Positions 27,182 to 36,275 of a DNA stretch of 64,000 bases are shown in pieces; the stretch's first letter is position 1; the number at the start of each line of letters is the position of its first letter. The stretch is taken from contig NZ_QOLB01000029.1 of assembly GCF_003333265.1 (NCBI RefSeq), positions 1 to 64,000 of the forward strand. The letters run 5' to 3'. The notes beneath the pieces are model-generated. The model had not been told where the DNA came from, searched no databases, and saw only the letters and a program-made list of their open reading frames with translations. The stretch comes from Candidatus Halocynthiibacter alkanivorans (GTDB lineage: Bacteria > Pseudomonadota > Alphaproteobacteria > Rhodobacterales > Rhodobacteraceae). The position numbers were made by a program, and so were the translations under genes.

Positions 27182-27700
27182 TGTCAACAAGTGTCAATCC
27201 CGGCGCAAAAAGAGTCAGTTTCCCGGCGCAATATGGGACAGCTTGTTTGGGAGTTAGCGGCGCCTTGGTACGTATGCTTTTCATATAGCTGACGCGTGCC
27301 AAGGCGCGCTGGCCTCAGGCCAGCACCTCTCCTTATTTGGGTTGGATTTCAGCTTCTGGTTCTGCGGCTCTGGCGCAGCCGGAAGCTTTCGCCGTTCTTT
27401 TCCAAGATATGCACGTGGTGGGTCTGACGGTCCAGAATGGCACCGGTCATTGGGTTGGTTCCACGGGTTCGCTCACGTGCCTCAAGTCCGGTGTCCCACA
27501 TATAGTCAGGCGTCTCAACTTCGCTTGGCTGAAACCGCGCATAACCTCGCCAAGAATATATCCGGCTGGTTGGCACCCCATGCTGCTTTGACACCATAGG
27601 AACCGTCGCTCCCACGGCTTGGCTCTCCGCAACCAACTGCCTCTTGAACGCATCCGTGTATTTGGACTCGCGGCCTCTTCGCTTCTTGCTCACATCAAAT
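27182..27700 (-). mobile_element. Chimeric scar: IS66 TnpA start joined to IS21 IstB end
   Basis: One 114-codon reverse frame (27349-27693) begins as an IS66 accessory TnpA (ESKYTDAFKRQLVAESQA, then HGVPTSRIYSWRGYARFQPS). At about codon 57 it switches to the C-terminus of an IS21 IstB ATPase (NPMTGAILDRQTHHVHILEK, NGESFRLRQSRR). Beyond the stop, 27182-27245 has two CCGGCGCAA copies, like IS21 multiple terminal repeats. The junction implies a deletion between two insertion sequences. It is not expected to be functional. Confidence 0.75.
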
Positions 27701-27794
27701 TCCCTGTCATTGCGCGGGCAAATCGCCAGCCTCGCGCAACAAATGACAGCTCAAATCACCCCAAAACAGAGGGGGTTCCTTTGGCGCTTCCTTT
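27701..27794. other. Short region with an inverted repeat
   Basis: TGTCATTGCGCG at about 27702-27713 is mirrored by CGCGCAACAAATGACA near 27734-27749, giving a possible hairpin with a 2-4 nt bulge. It may be the IS66 end or a terminator for the gene ending at 27795. Confidence 0.35.
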
Positions 27795-28874
27795 CTATCT
27801 GCACGGCCATGAAAAAGAATGAAAGAAATCCACGTAGTACTTTTCATGCATGTACCTGAGGTCATCTTCCCAATCCGCAATTGCGTCATCGTATCCTCGA
27901 GAAGGCATTTTCTTGAAAGTCTTCGCAAGACCGGCGATATGATAGGCTATCTTCCTAAGGCGGCCTGCACTATTCGGAGCGGCCCATTTATTAAGTTCAG
28001 TCGCATTTTCAAAAGGGGGGAGTTGCCCCGAAAAGCAGCGATCAAGTATGAGCCTTCTAGCAGATGCTGGCAGCCCATCCGTCTTCCCCACAGTGTATCC
28101 CAACAGTTTCAGGTAACTGACCTCCCGCCGCTCAAAATCCCCACCCCCGACGCCGTTCCCAACATCAGTAGAAGGCCACTTGAATGCTTCATTTTCAGGC
28201 AGCTCTCTTATGCGACGGCCCCACTCATTTTCAATGGCCGATACAATCTGAAGGTGTTGATCGCGCTTTGCACCAGAAGAGTTGGATGCTCCTATCGTAT
28301 TCGCCTTCCAAAGCTTCAAAAGTTGATCATTGTCCTTGCTGGGAATTTGGGCACGTATTTTTTCTCCACTACCAAACAGATCAATCTTAGTTTTTTTCAC
28401 CATTTTTGGCGTGCTTCGTTTGGCTATTTTATTTTTGCGCTTCTCCGCGGATTCCAGCCTTCGCCTGGCACGCTTTTCCGACTTCTTAATTGCGGCTTGT
28501 TCCTTTTTGACGCGATCCTCATGCATCTTTTGGCTAGCTCTCGATGCTTTCGCCGCCTTTTTGATGGCACCCGCAAAGTGCCGATTGAAGATAGCAGCTA
28601 TTTCATCCTTGTGCCTCAGTACTGTGCGTCCCTTAAACGTGATGCCAACTTCAAAAAGGTTTTCTTCGGATGTTTTTGCGATCCAGTGTTCTTCAAGCAT
28701 TTTGGCTATCAGGCGAGAAAACAGCCAACGATATCGATCATCGTTGTCAATTGACCGCAGCTCCAGAAATTGTTCACTTAGCCTGCTCCAGGTAAGAGGC
28801 CGGTCCACAATCTCCTCTAGAATAAATTCGGAGAGCTCTTGAACCGCGTCTATAGAAAGTTCAATTTTTGTCAT
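27795..28874 (-). CDS. Unrecognised 359-residue protein with basic coiled coil
   Basis: I do not recognise a named family. Residues 1-95 are helical with a winged-helix feel (MTKIELSIDAVQELSEFILE start). Residues about 100-160 form a very Lys/Arg-rich coiled coil (KKSEKRARRRLESAEKRKNK). The C-terminal 120 residues contain a recurring alphaproteobacterial pattern: LKLLGYTVGKTDGLPASARR, the LDRCFSG segment, and DWEDDLRYMHEKYY near the end. I remember this tail on several hypothetical proteins without known function. It stands alone between IS scars inside a defence island, so a nucleic-acid-binding or defence role is possible but unproven. Base composition is lower in GC than the core genes. 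Confidence 0.7.
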   Translation of the reverse strand: MTKIELSIDAVQELSEFILEEIVDRPLTWSRLSEQFLELRSIDNDDRYRWLFSRLIAKMLEEHWIAKTSEENLFEVGITFKGRTVLRHKDEIAAIFNRHFAGAIKKAAKASRASQKMHEDRVKKEQAAIKKSEKRARRRLESAEKRKNKIAKRSTPKMVKKTKIDLFGSGEKIRAQIPSKDNDQLLKLWKANTIGASNSSGAKRDQHLQIVSAIENEWGRRIRELPENEAFKWPSTDVGNGVGGGDFERREVSYLKLLGYTVGKTDGLPASARRLILDRCFSGQLPPFENATELNKWAAPNSAGRLRKIAYHIAGLAKTFKKMPSRGYDDAIADWEDDLRYMHEKYYVDFFHSFSWPCR

Positions 28875-28996
28875 ATTTCTAATTTCTAAAAAAATTCAGA
28901 ACGAGTGGAATTAGCAAACTGCCTCTTGTGTATCCAGTCGTTCATATTTGATTTGATGCGACGAATCTATGTGTTGCGCAACCAACTGGTGCATGG

Positions 28997-29547
28997 TGTC
29001 TGAAGTCATATAAAATGGGACATCAGAGCGGTTTGAACAACGGAGGATTTCTGGGTCATCGTAACTGTTAAGGAGTGAAGATGAACAAGAAATCCGGAAC
29101 CAGCAAAGCTGCGGCTACCAAGTTGGTCAAATCCATCCGCCGCAAGACCCGGCAAACCTATTCATCCGAGGAGAAGAACCGCATTGTTTTAGCGGGCTTA
29201 CGTAGCGAGGAAAGCATTTCGGCACTGTGCCGCCGCGAAGGCATTTCTGAGGGGCTGTATTACAGCTGGGCCAAAGAGTTCCTCGAAGCTGGGAAGCGGC
29301 GTTTGTCCGGTGATACGGCCCGTCAGGCCACTTCGCCTGAGGTGAAAGGCCTGCGATCCGAGGCGATGGCACTGAAGGAATGCGTTGCGGACCTCACATT
29401 GGAAAACCGCCTGCTCAAAAAAAGCATGACAGGGGTTGGGGGATACGAGGAATGAGGTATCCTGCGTCAGAGAAACTGGAAATCATCCGCACCGTTGAGG
29501 GATCCCACCTGCCTGCGAAGCAGACTTTGGATATGTTGGGCAGAGAC
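28997..29547 (+). mobile_element. Truncated IS3-family element
   Basis: The left end begins around 28997 (TGTCTGAAGTCAT...). An intact orfA and the first 30 codons of orfB follow. At about 29540 the orfB sequence stops matching and continues into unrelated DNA, so the transposase core is gone. A C-terminal orfB piece of the same family occurs outside the island at 59471-59590. Confidence 0.8.
29081..29455 (+). CDS. IS3-family transposase OrfA
   Basis: A 124-residue OrfA. The HTH region is RRKTRQTYSSEEKNRIVLAG, then CRREGISEGLYYSWAKEFLE, and the end is a leucine-zipper-like stretch (LRSEAMALKECVADLTLENR). The start ATG at 29081 has AAGGAG six bases upstream. It overlaps the orfB start by 4 bp, as needed for programmed frameshifting, but orfB is truncated, so the product is probably without function. 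Confidence 0.88.
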   Translation: MNKKSGTSKAAATKLVKSIRRKTRQTYSSEEKNRIVLAGLRSEESISALCRREGISEGLYYSWAKEFLEAGKRRLSGDTARQATSPEVKGLRSEAMALKECVADLTLENRLLKKSMTGVGGYEE

Positions 29548-29604
29548 ATCTTGATGAAATTCGACGGCTCCGAATATCGGGAAGCAAACGTTTTCGAGCA
29601 ATGA
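29452..29604 (+). pseudogene. IS3-family OrfB, N-terminal stub
   Basis: The frame opens with MRYPASEKLEIIRTVEGSHL, then PAKQTLDMLG, which is the usual start of this OrfB group. It then runs about 20 codons into unrelated sequence and stops. The DDE catalytic core is absent. Confidence 0.8.
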
Positions 29605-29864
29605 AGGAAATGACGAGTTATGGAGGCATCATTTTGATATCTAGGATCGCCGCCGCCGTAGATGGCACAATGCTAAAAGGCAGATTTCTAATGAGTGAGG
29701 AACTAGCCAGTATCAGGTACAACTTCTGAGTTGTTTGTGGCGGCTTCAGTTTTTCGAGCTATGTGCCCTCAACGAAAATTCTCCGAGCCCCGTCGCCAGC
29801 TCCGTAAGCTGTGTTACACTTCCTTGATCTTTAGGGAGACACTTAGACTAGGAATGGAGACGAC

Positions 29865-30518
29865 ATGATCCCAAAAGACCCTGAGCTTCGTTTCGCCGCT
29901 CAAGTGCGTCAAAAAATTATCGACATTCTGGCTGGAATCAGAGACGCACAAGGATACATGTTCTCAGACAGCTCACCGAACTGGCTCACAAGTCGTAAGA
30001 TTCAGGAGTTGATCGATTATTTCGAGACAGAACTTCAAACACTAGGTGCAATTCGTGTTATTGCTCACGCTCCCTGCGGTCATCGACAACATGAAAGGTT
30101 TGCCGTGTGGAAGGATGGCAAATCTAAGGGCTACTGGAGATACGTGTTCGAGGATGGCAGCACCGACTTCGACTTATTGCAAAATGGTGAACTATTCTTG
30201 AACGGTGTAGTCATGGAGACCGACTTCACTAGTGTTAAAAATTGCGTGACCTCAAGCTCAAAAGCCTGCCCATGCAATCCCAGAAAACGCGCTGAAATGC
30301 ATGCCATAGGTGCATTCTACGTTTGGCCACGCGCCTTCGACAGCCGTCTCTGTGAACTTTCCAAACTTATATTCGTTTTTCAGGAGGCACAGGACCAAGC
30401 GAATGAACACCGCCCGAGATCTGGTATTAGAGAGCAGATGTGGCGTGCACTTTTCACAATTGAACAGCTTATTGTCAGTGAGACCGTCGACGATCATATT
30501 TCGCGTAGAAACGTTTAA
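29865..30518 (+). CDS. Unrecognised 217-residue protein
   Basis: No family recognised. The N-terminus is helical (RFAAQVRQKIIDILAGIRDA) with a further helix around IQELIDYFETELQTL. A His/Cys-bearing middle (HAPCGHRQHERFAVW) is followed by a probable beta region, and a second Cys pair (SSKACPCNPRKR) near 148-152 could bind metal. The end is helical. A GGAG-type site precedes the ATG. AT-rich compared with core genes, which suggests transfer. It stands alone between IS relics and could be an unassigned defence cargo gene. Confidence 0.65.
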   Translation: MIPKDPELRFAAQVRQKIIDILAGIRDAQGYMFSDSSPNWLTSRKIQELIDYFETELQTLGAIRVIAHAPCGHRQHERFAVWKDGKSKGYWRYVFEDGSTDFDLLQNGELFLNGVVMETDFTSVKNCVTSSSKACPCNPRKRAEMHAIGAFYVWPRAFDSRLCELSKLIFVFQEAQDQANEHRPRSGIREQMWRALFTIEQLIVSETVDDHISRRNV

Positions 30519-30963
30519 AGTAGTCGCTCGCCTACGAGACCAAAAAACTTAGCAACACCATCAAGGACACGAAGGAGCTCAAATGCGCTTTCGATTCCTC
30601 GCTTACGAGTGCGAAAGCTAGTTGACTGCTATCCCCTCGCGCAGGGATGCCCTGCAAACCGGCCTACGATGGGCAGACCTGATACCCGCCGCCGAACGCA
30701 CAGAGGCTGCATGCAGTCGCCCACGCCAGCGCCCGGAATCGCGGTGCAGCTGCAGTTCGATCGGCGCGGGTGACCCGCGGGTGACGGGCTGGGTCAGCGG
30801 ATGGCAGACGGGTGTAGTTCCATTTAGTCAAAAAAGTTCCCCTGGAACATATTTTGCCACCCGCAGGGCGTACGCGGAGGGCGTACGCGGAGGGCTATGG
30901 CTTGAACACATTCTTGGCACGGTTCGAAATATTCACACGACGTAACCAACTCGGGCGGCTTGC
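30519..30963. other. Non-coding stretch with a 13-bp tandem repeat
   Basis: About 440 bases without a recognised gene. GGGCGTACGCGGA occurs twice head to tail (30866-30878 and 30879-30891). The GC content rises sharply near 30640, which suggests a junction between pieces of different origin. Confidence 0.45.
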
Positions 30964-31190
30964 CGGGAATGCGTGTCAATTGCTGCACGGCCCATTGCCG
31001 CAAGGCTTCGACCTTTGGTTTGCTCTGCGTTTGGCGCGCCCTGAGGCGGGCCTCGGCGGGCTGCCCGGCGACCTTGCGCTCGATGTCGTAAAGCTCTCCA
31101 ATCCTGTCGAGGGCCTCAAGCTCTGCGTCCAACTCGCCTCGCGGTAACGGACCTGCCGTCTAACCTTCTCTGGGTCGGCATCCACTGAAC
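30964..31190 (-). mobile_element. IS66-family TnpC fragment
   Basis: A reverse frame reads ALDRIGELYDIERKVAGQPA, then EARLRARQTQSKPKVEALRQ and WAVQQLTRIPGK, a typical central segment of IS66 transposases. Upstream it shifts frame (near 31150) and downstream it ends in unrelated sequence, so only about 75 codons remain. Confidence 0.82.
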
Positions 31191-31205
31191 ACGCCTGTCA
31201 GCCCG

Positions 31206-32522
31206 TTACATCGTGGGCTCAACCACAAACTCGTCGACCAAGATCAGACGTCGGATTCGATCGAGCACATTGTCACCGTTCGCCACATCGATGCTTGCGG
31301 TCTCCAAGATGGTCTCATGGCCTGTTATTCGGTGTCGAGTATGAACAAGCTCTTTGCTACCTAGCCCCGGATGATGCGGATACAGAAGCGTAAGGCGCGG
31401 AGCATGGTAAAGCTGTGCATAGGCCATCATCTGGTAGACGTCGGCTTGCGAAACCCCTTGTTTCGGATCATCGACCCGGGAGGAAATCCGCTTCCATTTC
31501 GTGTCGATCACATGGGTCACGGTGCCTGCGTGACGGATCAGTATGTCTGGCTTTGTCTGAAAAAGCCCTCGCTCCGAGGTGTCCGCTGTGAGGCAGAAAC
31601 GCCGCCCGCCCTGCAAAGATACGGTCAAATCCGTCTCGGCCAAGGCCCGCGAGATCAGGCGGCCGACATATTCCTCGAACAATGTGTTCATCTCGAAAAG
31701 CAGCGCCGTTCCTTGACCGGTGCCGCCAGTCGTCGTCTGATATCTGCCCTCCAAGAAGAGTCGAGCCATGCTCAGAAGCTCTCGCCACCGGCGATTAGTG
31801 CGGTCGATCACCACATCATCCCATCGCAACGCCGAGGGCGAAATATCCGCAATGTCCGCGTACACGAATGCCAGTTCTCGCAGCCGCTGTTGATTTCCCG
31901 AACTCCGAGCCATCCTAGAGAGATTCAGCACGGCGGCCTTCATGATCCGGTTCAACGACGTGTCCTCCGATAGGACGTCAAAGCGGCATGCGAGACGGGA
32001 AGGATTGACTGCGTGTCGGGTGAACTGACGTGCTAAGTCCAGCCTGCCGCGCAAGGCGGAAAGATCGTCCTCTTGCTCGACATAGCGGCGGGGCATTCCT
32101 TTCCGGACCGCCTCGGTGAGTTTATCGCAAAAGATTCGGATCAGGATTTCGAGCAGTGTCTCTCGCTGCCACGCCAATTCTGTTATCGACCCAAGATCGA
32201 GCTTCAGATTCAGAGCGACGGCCAGCATGTGGATCAGCCGTTTCCGGATTGCCGCAGTCTGCTGTTCGACATTTTCTTCCGCGGCAACATCGATCTTCGG
32301 CAGTATCTCAAGACTGCAACTTCCGGCGGCCAAAATCCCAACGACACCCCGAGCGCGGAGTGCATACCGACCGTGCTCGAGCACCCCGCTGCCGCCCCTT
32401 CCAGCGAAGGGAGAACGCCCAGCCAAAGCCGCAAGCTGATCCGCGAAATGTGCAGGGATCTGCCCTTCATCATCACCATAGGCGAGCTTATCCCATTCGC
32501 GAACGGTGAAGGATTGCATCAT
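31206..32522 (-). CDS. mcrC: McrC-like nuclease subunit of a type IV restriction system
   Basis: A 438-residue McrC-family protein. The N-terminal part has the family pattern VGILAAGSCSLEILPKID. The C-terminal PD-(D/E)xK nuclease reads KPDILIRHAGTVTHVIDTKW near 325-345 (D ... D-x-K). In McrBC systems this subunit cuts DNA when the McrB motor loops between modified cytosine sites. It overlaps the start of its upstream partner by 4 bp (32519-32522), indicating translation coupling. Longer than E. coli McrC (about 348 aa) but within the range of the wider family. Confidence 0.9.
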   Translation of the reverse strand: MMQSFTVREWDKLAYGDDEGQIPAHFADQLAALAGRSPFAGRGGSGVLEHGRYALRARGVVGILAAGSCSLEILPKIDVAAEENVEQQTAAIRKRLIHMLAVALNLKLDLGSITELAWQRETLLEILIRIFCDKLTEAVRKGMPRRYVEQEDDLSALRGRLDLARQFTRHAVNPSRLACRFDVLSEDTSLNRIMKAAVLNLSRMARSSGNQQRLRELAFVYADIADISPSALRWDDVVIDRTNRRWRELLSMARLFLEGRYQTTTGGTGQGTALLFEMNTLFEEYVGRLISRALAETDLTVSLQGGRRFCLTADTSERGLFQTKPDILIRHAGTVTHVIDTKWKRISSRVDDPKQGVSQADVYQMMAYAQLYHAPRLTLLYPHHPGLGSKELVHTRHRITGHETILETASIDVANGDNVLDRIRRLILVDEFVVEPTM

Positions 32523-35500
32523 GCACTGAACTCCGAAAAATCAAACTCCGCCTTCACGCTCCAGCGCAGCTTGTCACCGTTAAGGTCATCCTCGGGCATC
32601 CCTTTCGGAGGTTGAAGGCTGACAGATTCAAGAAAGTGTTTCTTGCCCATTCCTGGCCCGTCGCCCAATACTGCGGCGACCTTGGACCAGTCCTCGTAAA
32701 AATACTCAGCCAAGAGCGGGATGACCTTGTGGCGCATAACATCCTCAACGTCCCCCCGACTGCGGCATCCCGTGAAATAGGCGTGGCCGATCTGATGTTC
32801 GCGGTCGAACAGATATTCGATACGGTCGTTGATCGTGGACAGGAGAATTTGGAGGTTGATCCCGCCCACGTCCTCCGTAAGGACCGACGGGTCCGGCATC
32901 AGTTCTTGAAAGGTGAAGCGGCGGCGCAACGCGGTATCGAGCAGCGCAATCGAGCGGTCCGCCGTGTTCATCGTCCCAATGATGTGTAGGTTGGGCGGAA
33001 CGCCGAACCGCTTCTTCGAATACGGTAGTTGAACTCTGATTTCATTTGGGGAGCCCAGTCGTTTGTCCGCTTCGAGCAGTGTGATGAGTTCGCCAAATAC
33101 CTTAGAAATGTTTGCGCGATTGATTTCGTCAATGATCAGGACATAGTTGTCGCAGTTAGTGGCACTTGTGATGCCTGCCGCGCGAGAGCTCGCGTTTTGA
33201 TTGGGCATCTTCCCCTGAGGCGTGGTTGCAGGCACCGACGATTGAGCAGGCACGAGCCAGCCCTGCTTAGGGCTGCTCGCCCAAGTCGGCATATTGTGTT
33301 GTTCCCATCCCACTGAGGGCTCTACGCCGGCGATTTGACCAGCCCTTACGAGGGCTTCTCTATATTGTTTCAAGTCGAAGCCTTGCGGAAATTTCTTGGC
33401 AAGACAGCAGGCAACAACCTGCGCTAGGCGCCGGTGTGTATCGTCACGTGTGTCGGGCCATGCACCCAGAGTAAAGAGTTCTCCAATAGGCTCGCTCGTC
33501 AATTTCAAGTCTTCACAGTCAAATTTCGCGCCCCCAAATTCCGTAATCAGTACTTCAGGAAATTCCTTTTCAAGACGGCGAGACATTTCATGGACACTAT
33601 GCCCTTTTTCGTGAGCATGATCCGTGTCGCCACCAAAAACGATCTCGTCCAGTGCGTCCCAGTCGATTTTTTCCTTCGCAAGCTGGTACATCGGCTGAAA
33701 AGCGCTAAATTTCTGAGGATAGAACGTTGACCTATCTGTTCCTCGTTCGTCTGTCCAAATCCAATCAACCCTCCGGAAGTGCTGTAGGCCACCTGCATCT
33801 GGCTGGAATTCATAGTCGCCAGCGATCTGTCCGAACGCGACGATACGGTTTTTTCCGACTGTGAGCACAACATAACTGCCATGATCAACCGCACCTCGGA
33901 AAAACCAAGTCCCACTTATGTCCGCCGATCTTCCATCTGCTTCTGGATTATTATCTAGCCAAAGCTGCTTTATCGCCTGAAAGTCTTCAAACTCAGGAGC
34001 TGACCAGTCGATGCCTGCGCCAAAGCTCCATGAAATTCTATTATTTCGCTTTGCTGTCGCTAGCTGATCTTGCCAGTCAGCGCCGATTAGACTGAGTTTG
34101 AAGACACCTTGCTTACGGTCCAGACTCTGAGACCCACCGTTATCGCCCCGATCCAACCTCGCACGCTCGCTGATACGCTTGAAGATTCCTTCATGACATT
34201 TCAACCGGAATCCCACGCTGCCTTCTGTATCTCCAGGCCCCTCACTTTCATCGGCGCCCGTACTCGGCCGCAAGCCTTCGACAAATTCCTCGTAGGATAA
34301 GGATTGGTGGAAGGTCAGGAACTCGATCCTTCCCTCGCTCTCGAGACGACGATACTCGGCCATCAGCGCGTCGCGGTCATTTCTCAGCGTTTCTGCGGTG
34401 TCATCTCCTACGCAGAGCCGCACCGCTTCCCAAGCCGTAGCGTACGTCTTGCCGGTTCCCGGTGGGCCGTAGAGGATCAGATTCGTAGCGGTTTCCATCG
34501 GCGGATGCTTCCTGAGTTCAAAAGTGATTGTGGTTGTGGTGCTGTCATTCGCCCCAGCTTGGGTGGGCGGAGGCACATTGGCGAGTTCCTGAAACTTCTC
34601 GCCCTTCAATGCTTGGCAAACGTTGCGCATGCGGTTTCCAAGGAACAGGGCGTTGGCCAGAGTTCCGGCGCGAATGGATACACTCGCTTCTCCTCGCTCG
34701 CGGGCTGGTTCGATGTAATAGTTCAAGGCACAAAACCGGATGCGGTCAGCGTCACGGATCAGGTGATCATACCGTTCGGGCGGCTCTATAGGCCCATTGT
34801 CCTGATCGATGATAATGAAGCCCGAATTGTGTAACTGTGCAGCCGCATCGCTTTTCTGCCCCCATCCCCCGTTCAGCTCAGTCTTGCCATGGATAAAGCC
34901 GATGAGGGGCTTGGTCGGATATACCTGATCCGACCGCTGTCGCGTCGAGCGAACCCAATAGTCGCGGGGCTCGCCAAAATTGTCGAATACCTCACCGTGT
35001 TCGCCGGTTTCACGATACGCGTCATAGGCATTCATCGCCGCCTCGATGGTCTCGCGCGTGAGCAAAGGCGATGTAGCGTCGCCATCATCCTCATCCTTGT
35101 AGTTGTGGACCACCCAGAGCGCGCTCTGCACATCGATCATGTCGCGTGGTGCAAGCCCATTTTCCTCGAATGCGCTCCGGACTGCCTGCATAAAGCGCAG
35201 TTCGTTGCGATAGGTTTCAGCCAATGAAGTATGATCCGGAAACCGACTTCCGACTGCTTCCAGCCAGAGATCCTGCCGCACCGAATGGCGGATATAAATG
35301 CCGTGGTTGGGCGCAAGATGCAGGAACAGAAATTCGGCGATCTGCCGCGCCGGGTCAGACTTGCCCTGCGGCACAGTTTCGACCCACGCCTTGCCAAATG
35401 CGTCGAGAGCCTCCGGATGGCCGCTCGGAGCTCCAAGGGTTGAATTGGCAAGCGCTCGTAGTGCTGGCCAGAGCCTTTCCCGATCCGCATCGCCCTTGGG

Positions 35501-36145
35501 CGACATTGGCCAGTAGGCCCGCCACGGAAGCAGGTTGCTTTTTGCCAAAGCCGAGTGGATCGCATCTGCGCTCTCCTGGTCGGTGGCAGCTCTGTCAAGC
35601 GCCGAGCGCAACTCCGTGGCAACCTCCAGTTTGTAATCGCGTTCCCGTGCGTCGAAGTCCGGATCGGGACCGTCGAACCGGTCAAACGTCGGAAAGAAAT
35701 TGCATAGCCGGGCGATCCAACGGGTCACTGCCGCCGGATCAAGCGCCAGAACTTCTGTATCTGAACCATCCCCAAGTTCAGCCAGCGGGTTACCCGTCTC
35801 GAAGACTTCGAAGCCTAGTTGAGCGAGCGCATCACGCGCCTCTTTTTCTCCGAAACCTTTGAAAAACTCGGCAGCTGACAAAGCGCGGCTTTCGGGAAGC
35901 TCCCTGAAAGCCACACCCACGATAGCTTTGGCGGGAAACAAGGCCCCGCCCTTCGCGCGACGGAACCAGTCTTTCTTGGACGTTCCGAATTTGTATTTTT
36001 TCAAGAAGCCTTCAACCGTTATAGCGTTGCACTCATTCATCGTCGTTTCGATTGCTTCGACCGTCAGTTTCTGGAGCAGCTTTCTTTGTTCTTTCACGCT
36101 CGGAATGTCCGAGTTTTCGGCATTGTAGACGGTGTCATCGGTCAT
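32519..36145 (-). CDS. McrB-like AAA+ GTPase/ATPase with repeated ScoMcrA-like head and EVE-like insertion
   Basis: A 1208-residue motor and sensor protein. Walker A LYGPPGTGKTYATAW is near 562. The Walker B and sensor block LIIDEINRANISKVFGEL is near 1008. The NTD-type pattern FLKKYKFGTSKKDWFRRA with FPAKAIVGVAF occurs near 25-110 and is echoed near 365-445 (NFGEPRDYWVRS, YPTKPLIGFI); both recall the ScoMcrA head domain. Between the Walker motifs (about 680-850) lies an inserted block with GTWFFRGAVDHGSYVVLTVG and FRRVDWIWTDERG, which resembles EVE/YTH-type modified-base readers. It is coupled to mcrC by overlap. Target modification is unknown. Confidence 0.88.
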   Translation of the reverse strand: MTDDTVYNAENSDIPSVKEQRKLLQKLTVEAIETTMNECNAITVEGFLKKYKFGTSKKDWFRRAKGGALFPAKAIVGVAFRELPESRALSAAEFFKGFGEKEARDALAQLGFEVFETGNPLAELGDGSDTEVLALDPAAVTRWIARLCNFFPTFDRFDGPDPDFDARERDYKLEVATELRSALDRAATDQESADAIHSALAKSNLLPWRAYWPMSPKGDADRERLWPALRALANSTLGAPSGHPEALDAFGKAWVETVPQGKSDPARQIAEFLFLHLAPNHGIYIRHSVRQDLWLEAVGSRFPDHTSLAETYRNELRFMQAVRSAFEENGLAPRDMIDVQSALWVVHNYKDEDDGDATSPLLTRETIEAAMNAYDAYRETGEHGEVFDNFGEPRDYWVRSTRQRSDQVYPTKPLIGFIHGKTELNGGWGQKSDAAAQLHNSGFIIIDQDNGPIEPPERYDHLIRDADRIRFCALNYYIEPARERGEASVSIRAGTLANALFLGNRMRNVCQALKGEKFQELANVPPPTQAGANDSTTTTITFELRKHPPMETATNLILYGPPGTGKTYATAWEAVRLCVGDDTAETLRNDRDALMAEYRRLESEGRIEFLTFHQSLSYEEFVEGLRPSTGADESEGPGDTEGSVGFRLKCHEGIFKRISERARLDRGDNGGSQSLDRKQGVFKLSLIGADWQDQLATAKRNNRISWSFGAGIDWSAPEFEDFQAIKQLWLDNNPEADGRSADISGTWFFRGAVDHGSYVVLTVGKNRIVAFGQIAGDYEFQPDAGGLQHFRRVDWIWTDERGTDRSTFYPQKFSAFQPMYQLAKEKIDWDALDEIVFGGDTDHAHEKGHSVHEMSRRLEKEFPEVLITEFGGAKFDCEDLKLTSEPIGELFTLGAWPDTRDDTHRRLAQVVACCLAKKFPQGFDLKQYREALVRAGQIAGVEPSVGWEQHNMPTWASSPKQGWLVPAQSSVPATTPQGKMPNQNASSRAAGITSATNCDNYVLIIDEINRANISKVFGELITLLEADKRLGSPNEIRVQLPYSKKRFGVPPNLHIIGTMNTADRSIALLDTALRRRFTFQELMPDPSVLTEDVGGINLQILLSTINDRIEYLFDREHQIGHAYFTGCRSRGDVEDVMRHKVIPLLAEYFYEDWSKVAAVLGDGPGMGKKHFLESVSLQPPKGMPEDDLNGDKLRWSVKAEFDFSEFSA

Positions 36146-36275
36146 TTGGGTTGCCTGCTATTTTCTCGTCCGTCTTAATGCCGTTTCCAGCGCTCACAGC
36201 GTATTCACCAGCCGCATCGGTACAACCGTGTCATATTTCGCCTCCAGCAAATGCGGTGCTCTGCCACATTTCGTT

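Noticed and set aside
27819-28754. 311-codon forward frame opposite the 359-aa gene
   Set aside because: Both strands are open here. The reverse frame has the recurring C-terminal pattern and charged coiled coil; the forward frame is Phe/Arg/Ser-rich with no domain.
30866-30891. CRISPR or larger tandem array
   Set aside because: Only two 13-bp units without spacers; no other regularly spaced repeats in the window suggest CRISPR.
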